Source: an uncultured Prevotellaceae bacterium (GTDB lineage Bacteria > Bacteroidota > Bacteroidia > Bacteroidales > Bacteroidaceae). Taken from it: a stretch of DNA of 33,385 nucleotides. Shown in pieces: positions 6,119-15,114 of this stretch. The notes under the pieces were generated by a model. That model was given only the letters and a program-made list of their open reading frames with translations, was not told where the DNA came from and did no database searches. Both the position numbers and the translations under genes were made by a program. The number at the start of each line of letters is the position of its first letter. Position 1 is the first letter of the stretch. Where the stretch lies: assembly GCA_946406555.1 (NCBI GenBank), contig CAMJLB010000022.1, forward strand, positions 1 to 33,385, read 5' to 3'.

Positions 6119-8985
6119 TTCTGTTTAGGACTCTTTGAAAATTTATATTGCAGGGTGAACATAAAGTAGCGTGGCAGACAGTTGCGCCACGTCTCGGTGC
6201 GGCCCTGCGCATTGATATTGTATTGCGTGTCGCTGAGCTGATGGAGCAGGTCGAAGGCCTGCAGCTTGGCAGTAAGACGCTGCTTGAAGAGCGAGCGACT
6301 GAGCTGAAGGTTCCACACGAGATGGTTGTCGTTCATCAGCGAACTGTAATAGCCACGGCGGGAAAACATGCGCACGTCGGTAGAAAGGTCGATGTGCAGG
6401 AAGGGTATGTTGTAGTTGCAGGTAGCACCATAGTCGAAGTCGACGGCATTGATGGCCTGAAAGTTCTGGCGGTCGCCGGTGCTACGGCGCCAGCTGAGGC
6501 TGCCGCTGAACGAGGCAGAAAGCTGGTCTTTCTGATATTGCAGTTGCAGTCGACTACCCATCACCCAGTTATGCACGGTGGAGAGCACGGGGTCTTGCAG
6601 GTAAATGTCGGGTATGTCGGCATCGAGGTCGAAAGCCATGTCCTGCAGCTCGTCGAAGGTACGGTAGCGAGTGTCGAAGTCTACGCTATGCCCGTAGCTG
6701 CCGGTGGCCTGCAGGGAGAGCAGCAGAAGTCGCCGTCGGTCGAGCAGACAGGAATAGCTGACGCCCAACTCGGTGCCCCAGTTGCCATCTACGTTGTCGT
6801 CGATATAGGCCGAGGCGCCGGTGGTAACATCGTAGAAGCGCTGCGTACCCACATTGTTGAGTTCGTAGCGGCCATTTGCCCACACAGCAAACTCACGCTT
6901 GAGTGAATCGATATTGACGGAGTATCGACCGCCCAGATGATGAGCGACGCGGGCTTTCAGGCCGGGATTGTTGATGCGCCACACCAAAGGGTCAAGTATT
7001 TCGTCGGTAGGCAGAAGGCTGGCCAGCTCAGGGCGGCTGACCTGCATGCTATACATCACATATTTTGCACCGCCCTTCCACCGATAGAAGCTCAAGGTAG
7101 GACAAAACTCGTTGCTGTGGCGACGGGCGATGGTGTCGAGAAAGCCATCGTCGTAGTGCAGCCGCTCGGCAATGTGGCGAAAGGGCAGCCTCAACGAAAA
7201 GAAAGCATCGTTGCTGGAATGAGAGATGTCGACACTCGCTTCGTAGCTACGCGTGAGCAGCTCGCTCTGATCCCAGTTGAATAAGTCGCGCACCAGCAGG
7301 AGCGAATCGTGGGTAGAGGGCAGCCAGCCCAGGTCGTGTGGTGCAAGATTGCCCAGCTTGCTGAGCAGATAGTTGAAGTTGTGATTGTCGTGGAACTCTT
7401 GCTTATAAGCCACGCCGGGCGACACGAACCAATTGGCAGGCAGGGCGATAGTATAGTTGCCGACAGCCTGCCACTCATAACTGTTGCTGTGGGTGTCGGC
7501 ATAGCGCTCTATGCGATCGTCGGGGTCATCTGTCTGGGCATAACGCGTATGCTGGCGTGAGAAATTGTCGCTGGGTTTATTGCAGTTGAATGCAGCATAG
7601 GCAGAAACACTGAGCTGATCGCCCCATGGCAGCTTTTTGTAGTGGTTCAGGTTTACACTGCCACTGTATAGCCGGTATTTGTTGAACTGGCCGCGCTGCG
7701 ACTGGTTGATGATGAACTGCCGATAGGTAGAGTCTATGCTGGAAGACGTAAGCCTACCACTGGCGATATTGAGGTTCAGGTCGACGTTGAGCTGAATGGG
7801 CAGCTTGAGCATGAAGCCATTGCGGGCATGCAGGCGGAAGTCTTTTTGCCTGCTCTCGTTCCAAGCACCACTGAAGATGCTGCCTGCGGCAGAGAAGGTC
7901 TCGGTGGTGGTACGGGTCTCGTTGGTGGCATCGGTCCACTCCAGGCTCACGCTGCCTTCCTCTTCGAAGTGCTTATCGGCATCTTCGGTAGAGAAGTCGA
8001 AGCCCGTCTGGCGCGTGACGTGCAGCCCCTGCGGCATCTCGCTGGGACTCCAGTCGCCCTCACTGCCAGGCTTACGATTTTCGTTCACATTGTTCACATT
8101 GCCGAATAAAGTATAGCGTGAGTGGTCGGTATAATAAAGGCCGAAGAGGCGGGCCAGCCACCGGTGCTCGGTGCCCATGCCTGCCTCGGCATTGGCTATG
8201 TAGCCACGGTTGTATTCGCGCTTGAGCACAACGTCCATGACATAGTCTTTCTTCTCTACCTCGCGTCCGGCCAGTCGGCTCTGCTTGGTGCTCTGATGAA
8301 ACACCTTGATGTTCTGCACGGTGTAGTAAGGCAGGTTGTCGAGCATCACCTGGTTCTGGCCCTTGAAGAAATCCTTTCCATTGAGCGTTAGATAGTCTAT
8401 CTTCTCTCCGTTGATGTAGATGTCGCCATTGCTCTTCAGCTCGGCACCCGGCAGCTGTCTGATGAGTCCGTCGAGCATAGAGCCTTCAGGCAGGTTGAAG
8501 GCGGCGGCATTGTAGACGACGGTGTCGCCCCGGTATGCAATCTTCACCTTAGTACCACGCACCATTACATCGCCAAGCGAGTCTTCTCGCCAAATATCGT
8601 CTTGCAGCATCTTCTTCTTCATGAGCATACGGGGCAACTCAATTTCGATGTTACGGGCCAGGTAGCGGAGCTCATAGTTGAGATAGGTGTCTTCGTAGCC
8701 CGCACACGTACCTTTTAATATAATATGCTGCGGCTTGGCTGGAACAGAGAAATAGTAATAGGAATTGGTGCCCCAGGTCCAGCAGGTCATGGTGTCGATG
8801 ACGGTGGAGTCTTGGCGCATGAGCGTGACATGAGCTTTCAGCTTGGCCTTGGTGAACGAATCGTAGACCTCGCCATGTATCGTCACCTGGCGCTCTCGCT
8901 TATGCTTGGTACTCGTAGTATCGTCCTGGGCAAAGGCAGGCTGTGCAAACAAAAACAGTATGGCTGTAAGGAGAACTTGCAACAT
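6115..8985 (-). CDS. TonB-receptor-like outer-membrane beta-barrel protein
   Basis: This is a 956-residue exported protein. Residues 1-19 form a signal peptide ending PAFAQ. A carboxypeptidase-regulatory-like beta-sandwich follows (about 33-115), then a plug-like region (about 140-250, with MLDGLIRQLPGAELKSNGDI and YLTLNGKDFF) and a long aromatic, strand-rich region to the end, typical of the outer-membrane beta-barrel family related to TonB-dependent receptors. No SusD partner is nearby. Its stop codon overlaps the start of the copper ATPase gene (ATGA), so the two are translationally coupled, which suggests a role linked to metals. The substrate cannot be read from sequence. The ATG at 8985 lies 15 bases after a terminator-like hairpin, and I see no clear promoter for it. 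Confidence 0.85.
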   Translation of the reverse strand: MLQVLLTAILFLFAQPAFAQDDTTSTKHKRERQVTIHGEVYDSFTKAKLKAHVTLMRQDSTVIDTMTCWTWGTNSYYYFSVPAKPQHIILKGTCAGYEDTYLNYELRYLARNIEIELPRMLMKKKMLQDDIWREDSLGDVMVRGTKVKIAYRGDTVVYNAAAFNLPEGSMLDGLIRQLPGAELKSNGDIYINGEKIDYLTLNGKDFFKGQNQVMLDNLPYYTVQNIKVFHQSTKQSRLAGREVEKKDYVMDVVLKREYNRGYIANAEAGMGTEHRWLARLFGLYYTDHSRYTLFGNVNNVNENRKPGSEGDWSPSEMPQGLHVTRQTGFDFSTEDADKHFEEEGSVSLEWTDATNETRTTTETFSAAGSIFSGAWNESRQKDFRLHARNGFMLKLPIQLNVDLNLNIASGRLTSSSIDSTYRQFIINQSQRGQFNKYRLYSGSVNLNHYKKLPWGDQLSVSAYAAFNCNKPSDNFSRQHTRYAQTDDPDDRIERYADTHSNSYEWQAVGNYTIALPANWFVSPGVAYKQEFHDNHNFNYLLSKLGNLAPHDLGWLPSTHDSLLLVRDLFNWDQSELLTRSYEASVDISHSSNDAFFSLRLPFRHIAERLHYDDGFLDTIARRHSNEFCPTLSFYRWKGGAKYVMYSMQVSRPELASLLPTDEILDPLVWRINNPGLKARVAHHLGGRYSVNIDSLKREFAVWANGRYELNNVGTQRFYDVTTGASAYIDDNVDGNWGTELGVSYSCLLDRRRLLLLSLQATGSYGHSVDFDTRYRTFDELQDMAFDLDADIPDIYLQDPVLSTVHNWVMGSRLQLQYQKDQLSASFSGSLSWRRSTGDRQNFQAINAVDFDYGATCNYNIPFLHIDLSTDVRMFSRRGYYSSLMNDNHLVWNLQLSRSLFKQRLTAKLQAFDLLHQLSDTQYNINAQGRTETWRNCLPRYFMFTLQYKFSKSPKQK

Positions 8986-9000
8986 GATTGATAGTAAAAG

Positions 9001-9047
9001 AAGAAGGGTTCGCCGTTCCCCTTTAAGAGAAAAGACGAACCCTTCTT
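9001..9047 (-). terminator. terminator hairpin after ppiD
   Basis: A perfect 12-bp stem (9036-9047 with 9001-9012, AAGAAGGGTTCG/CGAACCCTTCTT) with a 23-base loop is followed on the minus strand by a short T-rich stretch. It lies 26 bases after the ppiD stop codon and just ahead of the next start codon, so it could also act as a leader hairpin. Confidence 0.7.
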
Positions 9048-9072
9048 GTAATAGCGTTCTCGCGAAACCTGC

Positions 9073-11214
9073 TTAGAAGAACAGGTAGCGGTTGTCTACT
9101 ACATTGGCTTTTTCATAGAGCTCCTGCATGTAGTAGTTCAGCGTGAGGCGCGACATTTCCTGCTTGAGCGTCTGCTCCTGCTGCTTCTCGTCGAACTTGG
9201 CACCCTCGCGCTCGCCACGCTTGAGCACCTGGAAGAGATAGGCTCCCTGCTGTCCCTTCACGGGCTTCTTGCTCACCTCGCCCTGCTTCACTGCAGCCAC
9301 AGCACCGCTCAGGGCAGGCTCGCTAGCATGGGTAGAGGGCAGATAGACGGCATTGGCAAAGGTGATGACGGGCACGGTGTCGATGGTAGCACCCTGCTTC
9401 TGGGCATCGGCAATGGTCTTCACATCCTTCAGCTTCTGTGCCAGCATGTCGAACTTCTTGTCGCGCAGCACCTGCTGGCGCAGCTTATCCTCTTCGTTCT
9501 GCCAGTCGCTGTAGCCCACGGGGTGCACCTTGGTGAGTGCCACCACCAGCAGCTCGTCGTTGTTGCCACACTCGTAGAGAGGCGATACTTCGCCTGCCTC
9601 GGCATCGAAGATCCACTTCATGGCCTCGCGGGTGGCACGGATATCGGCCACATAGTGCTCGTCGTTACGCAGGTTGGTGCGCTCCTGCACCTTGAAGCCG
9701 AACTTCTCGGCATTAGCCTCCAGGTCGGCCAGCGTCTTATTCTCGCTGACGTACTGGCTGAACTTATTGTAGGCATCGCTATAGGTCTGCTTAGAGAAGT
9801 CGATGGCATGCTTCACGATGACCACGTCGTACTTGTCGACCATGGCACGACGGTCGGTCACCTGCACGATGAGGTTCATCTGCGAAAGCTCGAGGTTCCG
9901 GGTTTCACCCTTTGCCATTGAAATAAGAGCAGAAAGATAGTTCTTGGTATCGGCATCGAGCATCGATGAACTCTGATACATAGCCGAGGTGAGCCACTGT
10001 TTGGTTCCTTCCTGACGATACTTCACAGCGAGGCTGTCGAAGATGGCACCACCCTTCAGGGCTGTATAGATGCTGTCGGCCGTCTTGCGGGCTGCCTCAA
10101 CGGTCTCGCCACCAACCTGAATCATACGGAACTCGATAGAGTCGGGCTGCTGGGTCTTAGAGATAAACTTCACCACGTTGAGGGTATTGTCGTAGCGAGT
10201 CTCGAAAGGCTCCGAAGTCTGGCCGACGGCCATCGAGTCAACCTTTGCTGCAATGTCGCCCGGCATGCCGGCACGGGTCATGGCAAAGCCGCTATAAGGC
10301 ACCTGCGACTGAGCCTTGCGCAACACAGAGGCAATGTCTTCGCCCTCCTTCAGGCTCTTGGCAGCCTCGTTCATCGTCTTCATCAGCTCGGCACGGTCGG
10401 CTTCGGAGGGAAGAACCTGGAAGGCTACATACTTAATATCGCGCGTCTCTACTTCCTGCTTAAACTGCTCCTTTTCCTCGTTGTATTTCGCCTTGAGGTC
10501 AGCCTCTTCTACGGTCACATCATTGTCGTTGATAGTGGCGTATGGGAAGGAAGCCAGCAAAATGCTGCTCTCGATGTTCTGGTCGTTGAAGGAAGCCTTT
10601 GCCGACACGGGATTCGACAACATGCAAGCAGCCAACAGATTGTGGTACTTCATAGCAAGCGTCTGGCGGCGAAGGTTCTTCTCTACATACTGCCAATACT
10701 TATACAGGGTCTGATACTGCTCGGCCACCTGAGGATTCTGGGCCTGGGCATTTTTGTAATCAGCCAGGAACTTGGTGAGTTGGTTCACGTCGAACAAGCC
10801 AGTCTGCTGGTCTACAAACGGTGTTTGACGAAGCATCGGGTTCTTGCCTTCGTTCAGTATGTTCTGCAGTTCCTCGTCGGTAACGGTGAGGCCAAGCTTC
10901 TCGGCCTCTTTCTCATAAATCGTAAACTGCACAAAGTTGTTCCACACCTGATCTTTCAGGCGGTTCAACTCTTCTTCGCTGAAGTTGTCGCGTCCTTGCG
11001 TCACCTTCATCATGTCTTGAAATTCGTCGACGAGTGTTTGGAATTCCTGTACCGAAATTCTCTCTCCCAATACTTCGCCCACCTGCTGACGCCTTTCGTT
11101 GCCCTGTGCTTCGCACGAGCGGAAAAGCTCTTCAGCAATAAAGGCAAACAAGGCCAAGCCAATCACTACAACGAGTGTGGGGCCCCAGCTCCTGATTTTT
11201 CCAATTGCTGCCAT
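9073..11214 (-). CDS. ppiD: membrane-anchored PpiD/SurA-like peptidyl-prolyl isomerase
   Basis: This 713-residue protein has one N-terminal membrane helix (about residues 10-28, TLVVVIGLALFAFIAEELF), then a SurA_N-like helical chaperone region (about 40-200, rich in charged helices), then a parvulin-type rotamase region (about 340-460) and a helical C-terminal part that closes the chaperone module. The layout matches PpiD, which is held in the inner membrane and helps outer-membrane and periplasmic proteins fold after export. The length is usual for Bacteroidetes members. Classical parvulin active-site residues are poorly conserved in my reading, as in many PpiD proteins, so a chaperone role is safer than isomerase activity. 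It has its own -7 box upstream and a terminator downstream, so it is probably monocistronic. Confidence 0.88.
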   Translation of the reverse strand: MAAIGKIRSWGPTLVVVIGLALFAFIAEELFRSCEAQGNERRQQVGEVLGERISVQEFQTLVDEFQDMMKVTQGRDNFSEEELNRLKDQVWNNFVQFTIYEKEAEKLGLTVTDEELQNILNEGKNPMLRQTPFVDQQTGLFDVNQLTKFLADYKNAQAQNPQVAEQYQTLYKYWQYVEKNLRRQTLAMKYHNLLAACMLSNPVSAKASFNDQNIESSILLASFPYATINDNDVTVEEADLKAKYNEEKEQFKQEVETRDIKYVAFQVLPSEADRAELMKTMNEAAKSLKEGEDIASVLRKAQSQVPYSGFAMTRAGMPGDIAAKVDSMAVGQTSEPFETRYDNTLNVVKFISKTQQPDSIEFRMIQVGGETVEAARKTADSIYTALKGGAIFDSLAVKYRQEGTKQWLTSAMYQSSSMLDADTKNYLSALISMAKGETRNLELSQMNLIVQVTDRRAMVDKYDVVIVKHAIDFSKQTYSDAYNKFSQYVSENKTLADLEANAEKFGFKVQERTNLRNDEHYVADIRATREAMKWIFDAEAGEVSPLYECGNNDELLVVALTKVHPVGYSDWQNEEDKLRQQVLRDKKFDMLAQKLKDVKTIADAQKQGATIDTVPVITFANAVYLPSTHASEPALSGAVAAVKQGEVSKKPVKGQQGAYLFQVLKRGEREGAKFDEKQQEQTLKQEMSRLTLNYYMQELYEKANVVDNRYLFF

Positions 11215-11265
11215 TTCTGTTTTTTGATTTTATAATTTTATTTTCTTGTTTTCAAATTCAGCCGA

Positions 11266-11273
11266 CAAAATTA
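11266..11273 (-). promoter_or_regulatory. ppiD: ppiD promoter, -7 box
   Basis: TAATTTTG on the minus strand, 51 bases before the ppiD start, fits the Bacteroidetes -7 element. No exact -33 TTTG is present at the usual 19-21 bp distance. The rest of the 211-base gap up to 11425 is AT-rich and shows nothing else recognisable. Confidence 0.45.
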
Positions 11274-11425
11274 CTAATTTTGAACGAATTAACCACATTT
11301 TTTTACGAAAATTTGGCATTTCACTGACATTTACACCTATTTATACCCATTTCTTTATGCAGATTTATGCAGAACGATAGCCAAGAACGAGAAAAAAGTT
11401 GCAGGATGGAAGAACGGAGCAAAGC

Positions 11426-14014
11426 TCAGAAGGATAGTGAAATAACATATCGCATGCCCCATTTCGTGCTGGAGGGCAGTTGGGTATAGCCGAGCCGACG
11501 TACATATTCGACATGGAAGACCCGGAATATATTGTGCACGCCTACTACCAACTCGGTATACGGCCGTGAGGAATCCATGACATAACTGCCAGCGGGGAAA
11601 TACATCAGTCGCGCAGTCCCGGCATTCTGTGCCAGATTAGGGTTGTTCTTGTCGGAAAGGCTTCCCCAAAGCATGCGAAAGCCGATATATTCGCGCCATT
11701 TCAGCCTTTTGAACAGTGGTATACGACTGAAGATTCTTCCATTGAGATCCCATGATGCCATGAACGACACATACCGGTCGTTCATGAACTCAAGTGTATT
11801 AATGAGACTAAAGGTCTCCGGTTCAATGATATAGGAGTGATTTGCCGGCAGATGGCACAACAAGGGATAGGGTACCCGATTCCACTGTATGGCTCCGCGC
11901 ACCGAAGCATCGATTTTACCCCATGTACTCAACCAAAAGCGTTTGTAGGCATACGCCTCGGTGCAATTATAATTGTATTGGCCACCAAATACATTCTTCA
12001 AGCCCACGGTATGCTTGATGCCAAAGACAGGAGCCTCATGGTTGACAACCCTGCGAGAGAGTTTGCCATTGATGTAGGTCTCTCCAGGGGCATAGCGCAG
12101 ACTGGCAGAAAGTTCGGTGGTTTTCATGAACTCGCCATTGCCACGCCGTCGCTGCCGATAGTCGGACAAGTAATCCTGACAAGACTGATTCAACGTTCGG
12201 AACGAAAGAGCACCAGCCGCCTCGCTCTCTTCGCGTTTGAAGCCAAAAGTGGCTTTCATACCCCAGTCGGTCTCGTATTCAAAGGTGATGCGATGCCGGT
12301 CGTAGAACATCATCTTATGGTCGTCGGCCCACTTCAGTGCCACCATGAAATTGTCTTTGTCGGTATCGAGGAAGCGGTCGCCTGGCGAACCCACGTCGTA
12401 GGTGCTTTGCACAGTGATGGCACGCTTGGGAAACTCATGGGGCAGATACTCCTTTGAATTCAGCGAATAGGTAGTTTCAAGACTGTAGTACAGTTTGCGA
12501 CTACCAAAGCCATAGGCATAATAGCCAGAAAGGAACAAATGTTTGTTCAGATTGGCAGTGGTCTTGGCGCTCAGACGTACACGCCACCCATCAACAAAGT
12601 TGTGGGTAAGCAGGGTGTTTACCGGACAGAGGTCGATATAGTTTGGGCTACCCGTCTCTATAGAGTTCTCAAAAAGCGCCTTCAGGCCAAAAAGCAAATA
12701 TTTCGCCCCTTTTATATTCTCTACATTCTTTACCAGCTCTGCTATCTCGCTTTCGCTTTTGGTCAGTTCCACCTGCCTGTTCTTACTCCAATAGGCTTGA
12801 TCACGCCTCTTGGCATCTGCTTCGGTCACCTCTGGGCCGATAGTCGTGAAAAGCGAATCGGGAAGTGGCGCAAAATCATGGTCGGTCAGGCGAGTGGTAC
12901 GAGTGACGGAGATGCTTTGCACAAAACTGGCAAGGCTAAGCTCTATCGCCATGTCGTCGACGGTCTGCACCCACTGCCCATTGGCGAGCCGGCCATACTC
13001 TTGCGTCACCTGCATGCCATGCACAAAGTTCAGCCTGCTTTTCTTCGGTATGGCAAGCTGTGCACGACGAAGGTGATAGGTCGAGTCGTCGAGAATGAAA
13101 AGTTCGCCACGGAAACCCACGTCTTGCTGATTATTCGGCAGGAAGTGCAAGTGCACACAACGGTCGCTGCCAACCATCAAGGTGTCTTCGATATAAAAAC
13201 GATAAAAACGTATGCCTTCCTTCGACAAAGGGGACACGAAAGGATATTGCAACAAACGTATGCGATTCTGATAGAGGTCGATGTCGGTAAATACGTCCTT
13301 GACCACCACATTGAGCACGTCGCCAGTCTGGAAAAGATCGTTCACTCCATTCGAGCTATGCCCCTTTATGACGGTCTTGGCCGACTGATCCTTTCTGCGA
13401 TATATCTTCTGCGATATGGTCTCGTCGACGTAAAGCGGCAGAATGAGCTTGCCTGTATGGGGCGAGGCTTCTATTTTGTCGAGCAGCCATGTATTGGTCT
13501 TAAAGGGTTCTGCGTTCAGCTGTTCGGGCTTCAGGTCGTTTGCAGCCAGCGTGATTTTTTCGTATTTGTTGTAGCTGTAATAGTCGTTCGCCTCAATTCT
13601 GTTAATTTCCTTTGCTGCCACCACTTTCTTCATGAGGTCTACAGCAGGATTGTTTTTACGACGATAGCGTTGTCGATACACTTCCACCTGCACCTCGTCA
13701 AGCTGCTGTGCATCAGGCTCCAGCTGAATGCTAAGCTTATGACTGGTGTTACCATCTACCGTCACCATGAAAGGACGATAGCCCACGGCCGAGAACGTGA
13801 GGTGCCAGCCCTCATGCCGGCCAATGACAAAGCGGCCATTGGCATCACTGATGGCGTTTTCCTGATGACCTTTATACGCCACGCTGGCAAAGGGGATGCT
13901 AACACCTGTCTGAGCATCGACGACAAAGCCCGTGAGGCTGTCCTGTGCGTTGACCGACAAACAACATAGAAATAGGAGAAAAAAGATATCTAATATTGTC
14001 CTGTTTCTCTTCAT
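11426..14014 (-). CDS. DUF5686-family outer-membrane protein with carboxypeptidase-regulatory-like domain
   Basis: This is an 862-residue exported protein. The signal peptide spans residues 1-23 (IFFLLFLCCLSVNAQ). A carboxypeptidase-regulatory-like beta-sandwich follows (about 25-110), beginning GFVVDAQTGVSIPFASVAYKG, as in the N-terminal parts of TonB receptors. The remainder matches the DUF5686 type: YSYNKYEKITL near residue 148, then strand-rich sequence to a C-terminal aromatic ending in LSF, as expected for an outer-membrane barrel. The function of this family is unknown to me. It is the last gene of the lipid operon, 61 bases after the thioesterase, so it could serve surface delivery of the product or be a passenger. 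Its start codon lies inside a copy of a short intergenic repeat. Confidence 0.8.
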   Translation of the reverse strand: MKRNRTILDIFFLLFLCCLSVNAQDSLTGFVVDAQTGVSIPFASVAYKGHQENAISDANGRFVIGRHEGWHLTFSAVGYRPFMVTVDGNTSHKLSIQLEPDAQQLDEVQVEVYRQRYRRKNNPAVDLMKKVVAAKEINRIEANDYYSYNKYEKITLAANDLKPEQLNAEPFKTNTWLLDKIEASPHTGKLILPLYVDETISQKIYRRKDQSAKTVIKGHSSNGVNDLFQTGDVLNVVVKDVFTDIDLYQNRIRLLQYPFVSPLSKEGIRFYRFYIEDTLMVGSDRCVHLHFLPNNQQDVGFRGELFILDDSTYHLRRAQLAIPKKSRLNFVHGMQVTQEYGRLANGQWVQTVDDMAIELSLASFVQSISVTRTTRLTDHDFAPLPDSLFTTIGPEVTEADAKRRDQAYWSKNRQVELTKSESEIAELVKNVENIKGAKYLLFGLKALFENSIETGSPNYIDLCPVNTLLTHNFVDGWRVRLSAKTTANLNKHLFLSGYYAYGFGSRKLYYSLETTYSLNSKEYLPHEFPKRAITVQSTYDVGSPGDRFLDTDKDNFMVALKWADDHKMMFYDRHRITFEYETDWGMKATFGFKREESEAAGALSFRTLNQSCQDYLSDYRQRRRGNGEFMKTTELSASLRYAPGETYINGKLSRRVVNHEAPVFGIKHTVGLKNVFGGQYNYNCTEAYAYKRFWLSTWGKIDASVRGAIQWNRVPYPLLCHLPANHSYIIEPETFSLINTLEFMNDRYVSFMASWDLNGRIFSRIPLFKRLKWREYIGFRMLWGSLSDKNNPNLAQNAGTARLMYFPAGSYVMDSSRPYTELVVGVHNIFRVFHVEYVRRLGYTQLPSSTKWGMRYVISLSF

Positions 14015-14095
14015 CGCTCAACACTCCGCTCGGCCGAAGGACGCTTGCAAGGCAAGAACGCTCATCGCTCAACACTCAACGCTCATCGCTCAACC
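14011..14095. repeat. three copies of a TCATCGCTCAAC short repeat
   Basis: Copies lie at 14011-14026, 14062-14077 and 14083-14095. The first two share 16 bases (TCATCGCTCAACACTC). The first overlaps the start codon of the DUF5686 gene and the second overlaps the thioesterase stop codon. The third lies inside the thioesterase reading frame and writes part of its last residues (LSDER). Confidence 0.75.
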
Positions 14096-14507
14096 ACTTC
14101 TGTTGCCACTGACGATAGTAATCGGGCAGGTCGAGCATCAACTGTTCCTGTCCGTCAATGAACAATTGAGTGGTAGCCCCCTCGGCACATAGTACATGGT
14201 CGCTTGCACGGAACACTTGGTATTGATAGTCGAGGCGGGCCCCAGGATGAAAGATGTAACGGGTGTGTATTTCCACCTCGTCGTTGACGCGCAAAGGCGC
14301 AAAATACTTGGCATGCAGGTCGTAGATGGGTGCATAGATGCCCTCGCGCTGCATGTCGGCATAGCCAATGCCCGGATAGTGGCGACCAAACGACTCACGC
14401 CCGTCTTCGAAATAAGTGACATAGCTACCATGCCAAACACGGCGCATGGAGTCGATCTCGCTAAACTTCACGACCACCCGGCACACGTCTTCCAGTTCCC
14501 GTCTCAT
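14076..14507 (-). CDS. hotdog acyl-thioesterase (4HBT/YbgC type)
   Basis: This 143-residue single-domain hotdog protein resembles 4-hydroxybenzoyl-CoA/YbgC-type thioesterases, which release acyl groups from CoA or ACP. The conserved opening is visible: FSEIDSMRRVWHGSYVTYFE, with Asp19 at the usual catalytic position and His26 close by, followed by YGDQ-type strands such as APLRVNDEVEIHTRY. Its start overlaps the stop of the LolA-like gene by four bases (ATGA), so it is translated with that gene. In the context of a carrier protein, ketosynthase and dehydratase, it probably hydrolyses or transfers the finished chain. The final LSDER residues come from an intergenic repeat and are probably not functional. 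Confidence 0.85.
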   Translation of the reverse strand: MRRELEDVCRVVVKFSEIDSMRRVWHGSYVTYFEDGRESFGRHYPGIGYADMQREGIYAPIYDLHAKYFAPLRVNDEVEIHTRYIFHPGARLDYQYQVFRASDHVLCAEGATTQLFIDGQEQLMLDLPDYYRQWQQKWLSDER

Positions 14508-15091
14508 TTCAGCTGAAAGTTGGTGAAGGTATATTCGGTGTAGCTTCCTTTACGCTCATTCATCCGAAGCGACTTGAGGGCAGAGGTCTTGGCATCAACC
14601 GTAAGCACAAACGAAGTGAACATCATGCGGCGCTGGCCTTTCTTGTTGGCTGCAACAGGCGTAATGGTAAGCACCTGATCTTGACCTTTGCGCTCTACTT
14701 TCAGGTCGCTATACTTGCTTAAATCGTGCTGTCCACCAGAAAGGATGCACTCGAAGACAGCCTGGAACGTGGCAAACTGCGGATTGCCCTGGCTGGTGGT
14801 AGTATGCTTTTTTCCTCCCACGGTCATGGTGAAGTTGTTGCCCTCCATGAGAAGCATGTCTTTTCCACCGTCGATGCTGATACACACATGGCCCGGTTTC
14901 TTCATCTCGAGCGTGCCCTTCGAGGTCTGCGCCTCTTTCTTTACTACATTCTGACGGGTCTTCGTCACGCTCGCGGTAGCTTCTTGAGCCGTCTTGAAAC
15001 GGGCCACGGCTTTCTGGAAATCGGAAACCTGTGCACTGACACCTACGGTCAGGGCTATAAACGAGAACAGCAAAAATAATTTTTTCATCAT
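14504..15091 (-). CDS. LolA-like outer-membrane lipoprotein carrier
   Basis: This 195-residue periplasmic protein has a signal peptide (residues 1-20, LFLLFSFIALTVGVSAQ) followed by the LolA-like half-barrel pattern: KGTLEMKKPGHVCIS, then GKDMLLMEGNNFTMTVGGKK, and the later strand FVLTVDAKTSALKSLRM. LolA proteins shield lipid moieties while crossing the periplasm. A dedicated LolA-like protein beside an MMPL exporter is a recurring arrangement in aryl polyene and related lipid clusters, where it is thought to carry the product to the outer membrane. Here it lies between the FAD oxidoreductase (23 bases away) and the thioesterase (overlap). It is probably not the housekeeping LolA. Confidence 0.82.
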   Translation of the reverse strand: MMKKLFLLFSFIALTVGVSAQVSDFQKAVARFKTAQEATASVTKTRQNVVKKEAQTSKGTLEMKKPGHVCISIDGGKDMLLMEGNNFTMTVGGKKHTTTSQGNPQFATFQAVFECILSGGQHDLSKYSDLKVERKGQDQVLTITPVAANKKGQRRMMFTSFVLTVDAKTSALKSLRMNERKGSYTEYTFTNFQLK

Positions 15092-15114
15092 TGTAAAAAT
15101 CGTTGTTATGGTTA

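Noticed and set aside
12539..13969. Plus-strand open frame of 476 codons
   Set aside because: Antisense of the DUF5686 gene; no recognisable domain and no promoter.
14011..14095. CRISPR-like array
   Set aside because: Unit too short, spacing uneven and no cas genes.
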